DNA of 64,000 nt. It comes from Piper betle (Eukaryota; Streptophyta; Magnoliopsida; Piperales; Piperaceae). Made by a program: the position numbers and the translations under genes. Under the pieces are notes generated by a model that did not search any database, was not told where the DNA came from, and saw only the letters and a program-made list of their open reading frames with translations. Positions 24,719 to 36,299 of the stretch are shown here, in pieces. Within the stretch, counting starts at the first letter, position 1. Every line of letters starts with the position of its first letter. The DNA lies in contig JAURVB010014814.1 in assembly GCA_033002965.1 (NCBI GenBank), positions 117,391 to 181,390 on the forward strand. Direction: 5' to 3'.

Positions 24719-26795
24719 AATTTTATATTAAGGAGGTTTCACTCTAGTAGCTATCTACTAAATGTGAAATCCGAGGTGAGACGCGTGCGTACCTGTCACG
24801 TTTGTCGTATCCTCCAGTGCTTCAGCAATCGTGGTTGTGTCCATCCCCGCTACCCATGGTGGTATCGAGATGGACGGTCCTGCTAGTGGTGTTGTTTGCA
24901 TTCCTCTCTAATCCAAGGCCTGCTGTTCTTGTCCTGTCATGATAGCTACAAGTCCTCTCTACTACTGTCTCAGTGGCTATTCAGTCTTTGCCTCTCTAGC
25001 CTTGACCTTAAACCTGCTGACCTCTCTGCTATGGTTGTTGCTGGGGAGCTGGGAGTGCAAGTCTCTACGGAGGTGCTAGGAGTGTCACCTGTTGGGTCTA
25101 GCCAGTTGGACAAGTTGCGATTCTATGCCCTAGTTGACCGCATCTGTAGCATGCACTTGTGCTTGCTCTGCACTCTGCGGCTCCATGTCCTGGCTGACAG
25201 CATCTGTAGCATGCATTCGTGCCTACTCTGCATTCGCCTCTATGATGACATTGGCAAATCAGACATAAAGGTGCTTTGTTGCCCTGATCTTGGCCATCCA
25301 TAGTTCTTATGGCAACTGGTGCATCTAACCGACGTCTCTGTTGTTCTCCTTGCTCTAGCTAATATGGCCTCGAAGGTTGCTGCCTCTGGTCAACATCCCG
25401 GCATGGTCTAGCTATAACTTATTCTGCCTCACTTGCAGCTCTCACAACATCACCGAAAGTAGCAAACTTCCTATCCAAATAGGCCATCCTGATCTCATGA
25501 TGGAGGCCTTTGCAAAAATGCTCCATCCTTCTTTCTTCGGTGGACACCAAGTCTGGTGCAAATCTCTCCAGAGCTCTAAACCTAGTCTCGTATTGTACCA
25601 CTGTCATGGGTCCCTGCCTCAGCGTCTGGAATTCCTATTCCTTCCTCTTCCTAACGTTTGATGGGAAATACTTTCCATCGAATTTCGCCCTAAATTCTTC
25701 CCATGTGATGTCTTGGGGCTGATGATGGGCAAATATAGAATTTTGAACTGAACTCCACCATATCCTGGCTTCATCCTGGAATGCTTCTATGATGATGAGC
25801 ACTCGGTGCTCTGTGGGGCATGCCATAGTGTCAAACACTCCTATAGCTGACGATATCCACAGGAATGCCTCTTCTGCGTCCAACTTTCCAAAGAAAGGTC
25901 ATCCACCATTCTTTACAAACCTGTTGTACTGCCACAGTTCCAAATTCCTCGCATCCATTGATCTGTACGATCCTTTTCCTTGCTCATACCGAGGAAATTG
26001 TGGTCCCATACCTACTGGTACACCGTCAAATCTTGTAGCTCCACTTCACCCTGCAGTCTGCCCGCTACCTGCTGCTGCGGTTCCATTGATGTCCGGTCTC
26101 ATCCTCGCCTGAAGTGGGGCAAATAGAGGAGCTATCGTTGGAGTAGCCCTCTGTTGCAGCGGTGGAGGAGGAGGCGGCAGTAGAGGGTCTGTGGAAACTA
26201 CTGGCTCTCCCCATGCCTCTTCACCCACTGCTGGTCTGTTCTCAGTTCTGGCTACAGAAAGAGCTATCTACCTAAGCTCTCTCCTGAATTCCTCTTGGTC
26301 ATGCTGCATTTGTCTCCTAAATTCTTCCTGACTTTGCTGCATTTGTATCTGAGCTTCCGCCAACCTGGCGATCACTGCGTCTCTCTCCTATCGACTACTT
26401 CTGGTGCGATAACTGTCACAACCACTGTCTCGGTCCCGACGACTATCTCGGTCCTGACGACTATCTCGGTCCCGACGACTATCTCAGTTGCAGCGATTGT
26501 CTCGATGATGGCTCTCACCATGTCAGCTAGCTGAAACTGGCACACTAGCCTCTACTGGTGGCATGGCAGTCCTAGGTTGCCTGGAGGCGGTGTCACTATG
26601 AACATGGCTAGGACTGTCTTGTTTGGCCAATGGAGGTGATGGGGTCTTGATCTGCATCCGGCGGATGTGTGTCACCATCCTGCTAGAAATTCCTGATCTC
26701 CTGTCACACCACCGATTCGTAAGAAATCTGCAACCCAAAAACATTAAGACAGAAAAATACCTGTCGGCACAACTCGGAGCAGCTTCGGCACACAT
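24719..26795 (-). pseudogene. Gypsy gag remnant (gag-only internal region)
   Basis: A single minus-strand frame, interrupted by in-frame stops, carries a Pro-rich region (about 26230-26046), then a retrotransposon gag domain (FQDEARIWWSSV, ITWEEFRAKFDGKYFP, then VVQYETRFRALERFAP and LDRKFATFGDVVRAASEAE), then zinc knuckles (25270-25105: CYRCCQPGHGAAEC and CYRCGQLGHRIATC, preceded by a third degenerate one). This is the capsid/nucleocapsid protein of a Ty3/gypsy element. No protease, reverse transcriptase or integrase lies before LTR B, so the unit is non-autonomous. All intact pieces share one frame, so decay was mainly by nonsense changes. Confidence 0.85.
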
Positions 26796-26837
26796 GTAAT
26801 CTGTAACGTACCTACCATCTTAATCAACCAAGGGTTA

Positions 26838-26849
26838 GCTCTGATACCA
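26838..26849 (-). other. Primer-binding site for initiator Met tRNA
   Basis: The minus strand reads TGGTATCAGAGC, the standard plant tRNA-iMet primer-binding sequence, four bases after the LTR end GGGGTGTTACA. It fixes the orientation and the 3' end of LTR C. Confidence 0.9.
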
Positions 26850-26853
26850 TTAT

Positions 26854-28850
26854 TGTAACACCCCGTTTCGGCTCACCCGTGAACTGACCCGGGAATGTCA
26901 CCGGCAACCGAACCATTCGCTAATCTACTGGATTCAGTCAAGCCGACCTGGATCTGCCCTCGGCGTCTTAAGATGGAAGTACAAACATGAAATGCATGAA
27001 TGGGAACAATTGTTAACGGAGTCTTACATGCATGCCATGACGTGCAAACAAAAACAAGACAAAACAATAAATGAGAAACCAAAAGAAAATATATACTACT
27101 ACGAAAAAATGGAAAGAAGTTTCCCTAAAAGTGTAATAAGGGCCAACCTGTCCACGACAAGGGTATATAAACATTTTATCAAGACAATATAATACATAAC
27201 AATCTACCATGGCATCCCATCATTATCTCATTTGTTTTCATCTGAGCCGAGTCTGAACTCCAAGGCTCCCTACTCATTCACATTTATCCATTCATTTCAT
27301 AATAAGCAATCATCTAGACAAACACATCATAATTATCATTCAGATAGCATTAACACACCATCATTATACATCACACGTGGCAGGTACATGTGTGCGCGAT
27401 TCCGTGCTGCTCCTCCGCAGCCCTGACAACTTTCATCACTTGCATTTCTCACCTACATATATATAGAAAAATCGTCAGTAATGAGTGTCACCAGCCCGAA
27501 AAATAACTAATATCAATCTGGCACAAGAGAGCAAACTCTCCTGTTCAATGAAAACCATATACTTCCTCAAGAACTTTCATCAAGGCATATATGGGAGCCG
27601 TCACCATGGGCCGTCACCCTCGGGTCAACAATGTCCCCCTTTACTTCTCAGTCTCATACCTTGGCCATTTTGCTATCGCTTCTCGCATCAAATCTCATTC
27701 CTTTTCACCCTCTACACCGTCCATATTACTTCTGGCCTTGAGCACGAAGGCCGAGCACTCTCAGGTAGTCGCCTTTAGTACCCTTTGAACCGCAAGTCTA
27801 GACATGCGCTGCATTGCAGTACCCGTAAACCTCCACACTTCTCCGGGTTTCAGGGACTCAAAGGTGGAGTTGTCCAGATCCTTCGGGAACAAAGTGGTTC
27901 TCCCAGCTCCAGAGCCCACTCTTCCATGCGCACGCCCTATTTGAAGGCGTGGCTGTCAATAACTCTCATTCCATCTCTCACCGAAAATGCAAAAACTATA
28001 CATATATAGGCTTGAGTTGGGATTTATACAATAGGCCCGAAGGCAACTTGTGGTGGATCTTAATTTCGAAAACTGACTCGAGGGATCTCATCCTCGAGGG
28101 TTATTAATCCGAAAAAAATTGTTGGCTAAATGGCCCAAGTTAAGTGGGATCCGATAAAATGCCACTTAACTCGTCCTGCACATGATAAATTAAATACTCA
28201 ATAGAATAGCTTAAAATAGAGAACGACTCCTAAACGGACCTGGTAGAAGCTCCAAGCATGTCCTCGTGCCTACGCGGCGAGCTCCTACTCCGTACCTACA
28301 CTTCAAAACTAAATACTAATGCCCACTCAGGATGTAGTCATACATCCAATATCACGCATACATCCATCACGCATCAATCATAGTCACATCAACTTATGTC
28401 AATTCTAGCAAGTCTACTTAGGCAAGTTTGCATTAGATCATGATCATTACTTAGTTACCCTAATTAGTTTCTTAGCCTCCATTTTTAACACCACTCAATC
28501 AACAATTTCATATTTTATTCTTAATCAAATCTACATTTAAATATATATTTACAACACGCAATTCACAAATCCTAGCATGCAATTCTAATAATCAATACTT
28601 TAGATAATTAAATTAAAATAAATTATACCTCGCACGGTTTGTGACTCAAATTCGGCACCCTATGGCATCCAAAGTTCGATAAGGTTCGATCGGAGGAATT
28701 GGATGGAAGATCAGGTGATTTTCGACGAATTTCGGTGAATCCAATTTTCTAGCGACTGTCTCGGCGGTTTTCCGGCAAACGTTCCAGTTGGGCAATCAGG
28801 GGTAAGGGTTAGGACCGGCTCAACGAGCTCGTCCCAATGGTGGTGATAGC
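26854..28850 (-). mobile_element. Gypsy LTR (copy C), 5'-truncated
   Basis: The minus-strand end GGGGTGTTACA at 26854 adjoins the primer site. The body matches copy A in the minus orientation: the CTCGAGGATGAGATCCCTCGAG region at about 28080-28100, the CGGAGTAGGAGCTCGCCG block near 28280, and the start of the GC-rich block. Similarity stops abruptly at 28850 inside the GC-rich block, so the first third of the LTR is missing. Confidence 0.75.
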
Positions 28851-31032
28851 ACCATCCTCTATACTAAGATATACCATCAAACCAACAATTTGATTCGAGA
28901 TCTTGCTCTCAACTTCTTGGCCTAAAAAAAGTAGCCTTTCTCCATGAAGTCAATTGATTAGGACAACATTTTATCCCTTAAGAACCATACACATCTTTAG
29001 ATGCATACGGTTTCAAAAATAAGTTGTGTGAAAGAGAGAATCAATGTGTCGACCCTAACCACCTTTTTCGTAGCAAGATTTTACTAAGGAAAGAAACCTT
29101 GAATAAGTTTCCAATTATTTCTTTTAAGCTATAAAAAAATTTATTGAACTTACCGAATTAATCTCTCATTGATGTATTGTCACATTGAGTTTCAAATCAC
29201 AATGTTATTTTTTTGTTCATGAATGGATCACCTCAATTCTTTTTGTAGATTTATTTTCTACTTGGGGGAAAATCCACCTGAATTGGATTCACACATATTG
29301 GACAAATACTGCCTATACCACTTCTTTTTGATACTTTTTTTGTCAATTTCTTTTCATCATTTCTCATGTATTTATCATATTTATTGATTGATTGGCAAGT
29401 TTGAGGTCACTTCTATGATTAAGATTAAATAAGAATCTTTTATGATACTTGTAGTAAATGTATAGGTTACTAATTTAAAATTTTCTAAACGGAGTCTATA
29501 TACTTTATACTTTAATTTTTTTGATTTAAAATTTTATATTTATTTTTTTCCTTGTTAATCTAACCACAAATCTGATTAATTGATAATAATCCCAAAAATC
29601 AACAAATAAATAAATTGATCTAATTACACTTCACACTCTAAATTCTTTATAGTTTATGATAAAATCAATTTTTCTCGGGTAAGACAGGGGATATCTCAAT
29701 CAGGAGAGAGAAGAAACACCATATGACCCAATATGTTTGTCAAGTCTCACTGTAGGTCAACCCAAGTGGGTCTTCCCCTCCAGGACTCCCAAAAGGCACT
29801 TCTAGAACACCAATGGGCACAAAATGAAAGAAAATGGAGTTAAGTACTATACTTTACTTTTATTTGGAAACATTACAAAAGATTTTTTGTCTTCCTATTT
29901 TTATTTTATCGTTTTCCCAGTCGAATATTGTTATTTATCGTATTTTATTCATAGATTTAGGTTATGTAAAGTTAAATCTTACCAATGGATTGCCAATGAT
30001 GAACTAACGTTTTTGTACTACATTTGCTCCAAAAGTAGGCTGAATCCCCATTGTGTACTAGTACTTATTGGGTATAAAATAGATTTGTTTCTTTTTACTC
30101 ATATGAACGGAATTGTTTTATTACTAATAGAACAGAATAAATAATAAATATGAACTGTTGATTAGAGATAATCCAATGGAAGGTAATGTGCACAACATAG
30201 TTTTTCCAACTCAATGAGAGAAAGCGACATAGATGGTTTTTTTTTCATAATAGTATTGAATGATTTTGGCCGCTTACTTTATGTTCATATAATGCATATA
30301 GCTCTAGCTTCTGGTTAGGCTGGCTCCATGGTTTTATACAAATTAGTGGTTTTGATCCCTCTGACCATGTTATTAATGGAGACAAGGTATGTTTGTTATA
30401 CCCTTCATGACTCGTTTAGGAATAACAAGTTCGTGGGGTGGTTGGAGTATTATAGGGGGACTTTAACGAATCCTGGTATTTAGAGTTACAAAGGTGTAGT
30501 CGGGGTACATATTATGCGTTTGGTTTGTGCTTCTTAACAGCTATCGGGCATTGGGAGCAATGGGACCTAGAGAATATTCTGCAAGGAGCATACGGGTAAA
30601 CCTTCCGTTGGATCTTGCCCAAGATTTTAGAATTCATATATTTCTTGTCAGAGTGGCATTGCTCTGGTTTGGAGTATTTCATGTACATAAGCTTTTATGG
30701 TCCTGGAATATGGGTATTCGACCCATATGGCTTAGATCAGAAAAGTACAACCTGCAAATCCCATCTTAGGGGACAGAAGGTTCTGATCCTTTTGTTCCAC
30801 GAAGGATAAGCACTCCGAACACATCCCGTCTTTCATCTATAATTAAAAATAAAATAAATGGATTAGGCTATTGGACTATTTTCCATGATTTATCAACATG
30901 GCATATTTGGCAGAACAAAAACTTCCTAGCATTGTATATTTACTTGGAATGAATATGTTTAATTAGGTTTTGCAATGTCATGTTTCTTAATCAGGTCGTC
31001 ACACACTCTCTGGCTTCCCTGCCGCATTGCAG
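28851..31032. other. Non-coding stretch before the HERPUD-like pseudogene
   Basis: AT-rich. The ubiquitin-like domain exons of the HERPUD-like gene would be expected here on the plus strand, but none could be recognised, including in the open frames at 29824-30144 and 30527-30809. Confidence 0.4.
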
Positions 31033-33936
31033 GGTTCAACAGATGTTCCAATTATGGATCATCATCAACCATATCAACAACCAGAAAGCAGTGGCCAGGC
31101 ATCTACGCCGTTTCTATAATGCCGTATATGGGTCCAGTGGGCGGAGCTCCTGTCAACAGTACCCTTATACCTCTTACATATAGAATCTCAGTGTATATTT
31201 CTCTTATTATTATGTGATGTGTACTACTTGCTTTATTTGGCATCACCTGCATTTGTGATCGAGATTGTTGGAGACTGTTAGTCCCTACGTAGCTTCCTGC
31301 TCAAATGTTGTGAATCTGAAAGACCGGTTTCTTCTGCTACACATGAATATTAATCCTACAACAGTATTTGGACGATGCCCCTAGTGTCTTACAGTTTTAT
31401 AAGTTCACTTTTCTACTTCTATGTTTATTTGTCATTGCATGAATATTAATATAGGTTATTGTTTTTCTTCTTGTAGGATTAATATTTTATTTTGGTTGAA
31501 AATTACGTGTCTATTCTTGCACAGCCATGGAGAGTGATCTTTGTCCATATATTGTTTTTGCTAGTAGATTCAGCACCTGAATTTTTAATGGTTCTCCTTG
31601 TGCTTAATTAGGAGGCCTAGTGTTCCTGGAAGAAGAGCAACTTTGGGGGAGCATGGCCAAGAAGGACAACAACCCCAAGAACCACAAAGACAGGTCGTTG
31701 TAAGAAGATTTCAGTTTGCTTTTCAGCTGGACTTGTTTTTATTAATAAAATTGGCAGCTGTAATCTTTATCTTCAATCAAGATGGATCATGACAAAGGCT
31801 TTTTCTCCTCCTTTTCTTGCGGTCCATGTTAATCTGTAAGTTCAACCGATCTAGGTTTTCCTTTGTCTATTACAAGTACAACATTGTACTGTGTTGATAG
31901 AATTGTGGATTGCTCAGATACCGGACAGGATTTCTTTCACCTCTTATCAGAAGGCTTAGACATGGCATGCATAGGATAGCAGCACCTCCACAACCTCAAC
32001 AGGCTATTCGAGCTGAAAATGGTGGCCCGCCCATTAGGCCGGAAGGTGTTAACGCTCCTATACCTGGTATCCCTCGTATCCTCTTGTTTTCCTTGAATGC
32101 TTGTATAAGAAATCTTGAAACAAACTCATAAACTTAAACTAGCACTTTCAAAGTACGCCTATTAGGCCTGAAGGTGTTAACGCTCCTAGACCTGGTGTTC
32201 CCTCATATCCTCTTGTTTTCTGTTCAATGCTTGAATAAGAAAATCTTGAAACAAACCCCATAAGCTTAAACTAGCACTTTCGAAGTCTATTATTCCAAAA
32301 TGCTGATTTGAACATATTCTATTACCTTGTAATTGTACTCGAGCGAGCTGATGAATTGATATTTGGAGGCAATTGAAGGAGGAGAGTTTAATTCTTATTT
32401 TTTCAGGCTATTTTTGCATCTGGAGAGTTTGATACTTTTTGTATCCTTGTTTGTGCCTTAAAGTAAGGTCTTATGTGATTAGTGTTATCCTTGTACGATA
32501 CATGCGATGGTATACCTCACAATTGCCAACCTTCTAATCCTCGTCTAAAGTGGATTCTGTAGTATAGGATTTTAGGTCAGGTGTCAAATTTTGTTTAGAA
32601 GAAGAGATAAATAGTTGAATGTGGGTTCAAAGCATTAGTGAGAGTGCTGTTGGACATAGTTTTAGAATACGCCGAATATGGGGAGAATCTCAAATCCATG
32701 TTTATCTTTTATTAAAACAAACTAAGAGAGAATCGTTATTAAATAAGGATGTACCAGTACAGATCCTTGTGGGGTGGAAGTCTTATATTATTTATCTATA
32801 AATAAGAGCCCCCATATATAGTACTTAAGTTCTTATGGAAGATATAGTTGAAGAGTTTTGGTTTCTCCCAAGAATGTTTTATGACGGAGACTTGGGGATT
32901 TAGGTTGTGAAAAACTGATTTCTCTGCTAGTGATTGAAATCGAAACAACCTAAGAAGTATTCAATAATGTTGATCTAATACTGTTTGGAAGGTAAGTATA
33001 CCTACATCCTATATTCTGTTTTGAAGTGCAAAATGACAAATTGAGGAGGATCTACAGTGGTCTCAGGTGTATTTTGCTTCTTCATTTTTTGTGTCTTTAT
33101 GATTGTGGTACTGTGGGAGACAGGAGTGGGAATTTGTCTGGTTGAACACTTTATCGACGGCTTAGCAGCTGTCTGGACAATCTGTCATAGGATTAAATAA
33201 TTTTTATTGGTTCTTTTTTGTCTGTGGGGTGAAACCATATCACCTGCTGTAGTGTGATTTGTGATTTAAATTTTTTAAATGCTTATTTTGACCTATTTTT
33301 ACCTTATTGTGGTTGCATTTTTTCATGAGGTTGCTGCTTGTTTCTTCTTCTGTTTTAAATTTTGTGGGCAGTGAACTTTATGTTACTTAGATTTCTATTT
33401 AAACATTGAAATCAAATATTATGAGACTATGTTTTTAAAGAAGCTTACTTTCTTTGTCCATTCTTGGGACACGCTAGTGCCGAATTTGATCTTTATTGCC
33501 TTACTCTCCAAAGTGTGGTAGGAGTGCCAAGACGGGTGGACGTTTTCTCTCTTTCCTTTTTCCGATGTATTTTTTATCCTGGGCATCTCCAAAGAGAAGT
33601 TTCAATTCTTGTATACTCCTCCCTTATTATTGGATCAAAGGCATACGGTATCTGCTTTTCTCTTAATGATATGATTCTTGGTTATATAATATGCTTTTTT
33701 TTTGTTTTGTTTTGCTTTTACCTGAAATTGAATTGAATTGCATGTACTTTCTGGTACAACAGCCTGGGGCTAAAAATCAACCTGAAGCTGAAGCAAATTA
33801 ACTGCCAGAGAATGAGAATCGCCTTGGCCTTCAAAGACAAAATGGGATCAATTGGTGGCGACTTGTCAAGGAAATTCAAATTATCGATGTGGGCTTCGTC
33901 ACTTCTCTATTTCCTAGCTTTCACAATGTTGATTAG
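31033..33936 (+). pseudogene. Pseudogene of plant HERPUD-like ubiquitin-domain membrane protein
   Basis: Four exon-like blocks with introns match the C-terminal half of the plant HERPUD-like family (ER membrane proteins with an N-terminal ubiquitin-like domain). They are 31033-31190 (DHHQPYQQPESSGQASTPF, then a frame change to MPYMGPVGGAPVN), 31612-31835 (RRFQFAFQLDLFLLIKLAAV, FNQDGS, donor GTAAGT), 31918-about 32066 (TGFLSPLIRRLRHGMHR) and 33763-33936 (NGINWWRLVKEIQ, GFVTSLFPSFHN, stop at 33934). There are two in-frame stops: TGA at 31790-31792 after FNQDGS (probably from AGA) and TAA at 33799-33801 after PEAEAN. Introns are retained, so it is a duplicated rather than processed copy. The N-terminal ubiquitin-like part is missing. 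Family from memory of its conserved C-terminus. Confidence 0.8.
32028..32287. repeat. 128-bp tandem duplication spanning an exon-intron junction
   Basis: CGCCCATTAGGCCGGAAGGT at 32028 is repeated as CGCCTATTAGGCCTGAAGGT from 32156. Both units run through GTTAACGCTCCTA, CCTCTTGTTTTC and TTAAACTAGCACTTTC. The last codons of exon 3 and the 5' end of its intron are therefore doubled. Confidence 0.9.
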
Positions 33937-34419
33937 GGTGTGCTTCACGGATTCTAAAATAAAGTACATGCTGAACAAATGCCAACATCCGCAGGCATGG
34001 TAAAGCAGGAGATTAGAGTATAACTTTCTAAGGTTTTTATTCTCCTCCAATCATGTAAAAACTAGTTATTGACCTGCTCATCTTTTCTGAATTGGTTGTA
34101 AGAAATTTGGAACATGATACCAATCAAAAGAAAAAGAAAAGAAATTTGGAACATCATGTGCGTTGTGCAATGTTTATCAGTTCTAGTTTTTTACTTTGTC
34201 TGGGCTTTCTCCATTGAAAGGCAATAAGAGTCAGCAATTGGCTTCCTTGAAAAAAAACCTAGGTACTTAAGCAAAATACACTTGTACAAGAGAAAAACAT
34301 GAGCCAAGATCACGTCAACGTTGATTGACGCCTGATGATGGTAAACAAGAAAGAGAAGGAAACGAAATGAAAATCGAAAACACAAGTATGAACATGTAGT
34401 GTGGGGGAAAAATCTTTGC

Positions 34420-34711
34420 TTAGTCTCTACCCCTGCAACCATAGATCTTTTGGCACCCTCTCGTGTAAGGCTTACCAGATCTACCACTTCCAGCCACAGG
34501 TCTGTTAGGTTGGAGCCCACGATAAGATATGTAATCCTGCGTTTGCTGCAGAATTCTTCTGGCCTTTTCGGATCCAATACTCATCATCCTCTTTGTAGCA
34601 TTCTGCAATGGGCATATTGCATTTGCTCCCCCACTCTCGTGGAATGGGCTTGAAAGAGAGACATTAACGAGTGAAAAAAGGAGGGCCAAGAGCAGATACA
34701 AAATTTCTCAT
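34420..34711 (-). CDS. RALF-like signalling peptide precursor, possible 1-base shift after the ATG
   Basis: A single-exon secreted precursor. The open frame (34701-34420, 93 codons) gives a hydrophobic signal peptide (YLLLALLFSLVNVSLSS), a short propeptide, the subtilase site RRIL (residues 48-51) and the RALF domain with YISY (57-60) and C-terminal KPYTRGCQKIYGCRG. RALFs are apoplastic peptides perceived by FERONIA-type receptor kinases. Only the last cysteine pair (83, 89) is present in the mature part, as in short divergent RALFs. The only sensible ATG (34711-34709) is one base out of frame: AGAAATTTTG needs a fifth T. This could be a consensus error in a T-run or gene loss. A TATATAAAG-like box lies near 34882-34890. 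It is convergent with the pseudogene to the left. Confidence 0.85.
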
Positions 34712-35715
34712 CTACCTGTCAATAAACCCGAAAGAACCTAAGTAATATCACAGTTCTATGATGATCATCTCATTTTTTTCTTATAGAGGAGATGGTCTGA
34801 GGCTCTGAGGGTCTGGGGTTTTCATTTTTCAACTACCCAGTAGCTCATGCGCTTGCTAAATTATTTAGAGAAGACTGAACTTTATATATCCTCTACGTAC
34901 CGAACTTCAAGTCTTCAACACTTGGGCAAAAAACGCAGTCCGAAGCTTGTTTCCTATCTTAACCACACAATTAATTTACCCACCCTGATTTTCGATATAT
35001 ATACGATTGTCTCATAGTTTAAAAGTTTAGTGACTTTCAACTCTGAAAGGACTGTGGCACTCTTTTACTATAAGAACAATTATTGTCATAATAATGGGGA
35101 TTGGTTTGCTGAAGCCTCCTTTCGTGTTTCCAGTTCAGATAGCCCTATCATATCATATTATAGTATGATCTTCGTCATCTATCTAACCCAGCTAGGTAGG
35201 AAATTTGTCTCCAATTGGATAATTTGTTTATTTTTGAAGGACAGAGAGTTAGAGACCCGGCCTGCTCAAGTGGGAAACGGAAATAATCTTTCATTCTGTA
35301 TTTCCTTGGGCCTCTACTTTTTAATGCTTCTGTCTATTGTAACAATCCGTCTCATCTGAGTCCGAAGCGGTGGTGTTACTGTGAAGAACAAAAGATAAAA
35401 ACAATCCATCCAATCCCCAAACTTTTTTCCTTTTAACTATATATGCTACCACAAATTAATTACAATATTGTCAAAGTCTCCCAGTTGGCGCCGGAGATCA
35501 AAATCATTGACCCATCATTCCATTTTCCTAAAAATTCTAGTCTTCTTGATCAGTGATTGGTTCTCGCCAAATGAACCAATTCTTTTGAGAAACTTATATG
35601 TTAGCCGGGGGTAAAAAACTCTTTTAAGAAATATATTTTGGAAAATAATGCCTTTTGATGACCTTTCCCGTCAATAACTCCAGGTTCAAAGTGCATTTGA
35701 GGGATAATGGGTCTG

Positions 35716-35771
<56 letters not shown>

Positions 35772-36258
35772 AATTTCGGTAAATGCTAGCATGTACCAAT
35801 CATGCGCCACCGACGCATCTAGGAAGACACGTGAGCAACGGCCTTGGCCCTCGGTCGAGATGGCATGAAATTTCGGTCCAGGGTAAATTGTAAATGAGTC
35901 GCTTAAATATTGTTCAAGTTTGATTTATTTTTTAAATTAATTAGATCAAATTTATTTAAATACAAATTAGTAATATTTTTATTGCAGTGATGATCAGAAT
36001 TAGGCATTAATAATCGAATCAATTTCAACAAAACCATCCATATATCGATCATAAACTAATTAATTATCTGTGATATATGTAGATCACAACTAATTGTAAT
36101 ACTTTAATAAAAATTCATAATGAAAATTAGGCCACTATTAATTAGCGCTATGGACGGACGGACATGTCTTCCCACGCGAAGCATGTTTGAGTACGTACGA
36201 AAGCAGCGCAACATGCAGGCGCAATTACGCCGCTATATAGAGTTGTTTCACTTCTCTC

Positions 36259-36289
<31 letters not shown>

Positions 36290-36299
36290 GCAAAATGGT
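34712..36299. other. Upstream region of the RALF-like gene
   Basis: AT-rich with no gene. It contains the likely RALF promoter, an (AT)n run at 35719-35766 and a GC-richer patch (35790-35880) without coding features. Confidence 0.4.
35719..35766. repeat. (AT)n microsatellite
   Basis: About 24 uninterrupted AT units. Confidence 0.95.

Noticed and set aside
34191..34577. 128-codon minus-strand frame overlapping the RALF gene
   Set aside because: Another frame of the RALF locus and its 3' flank, without motifs.
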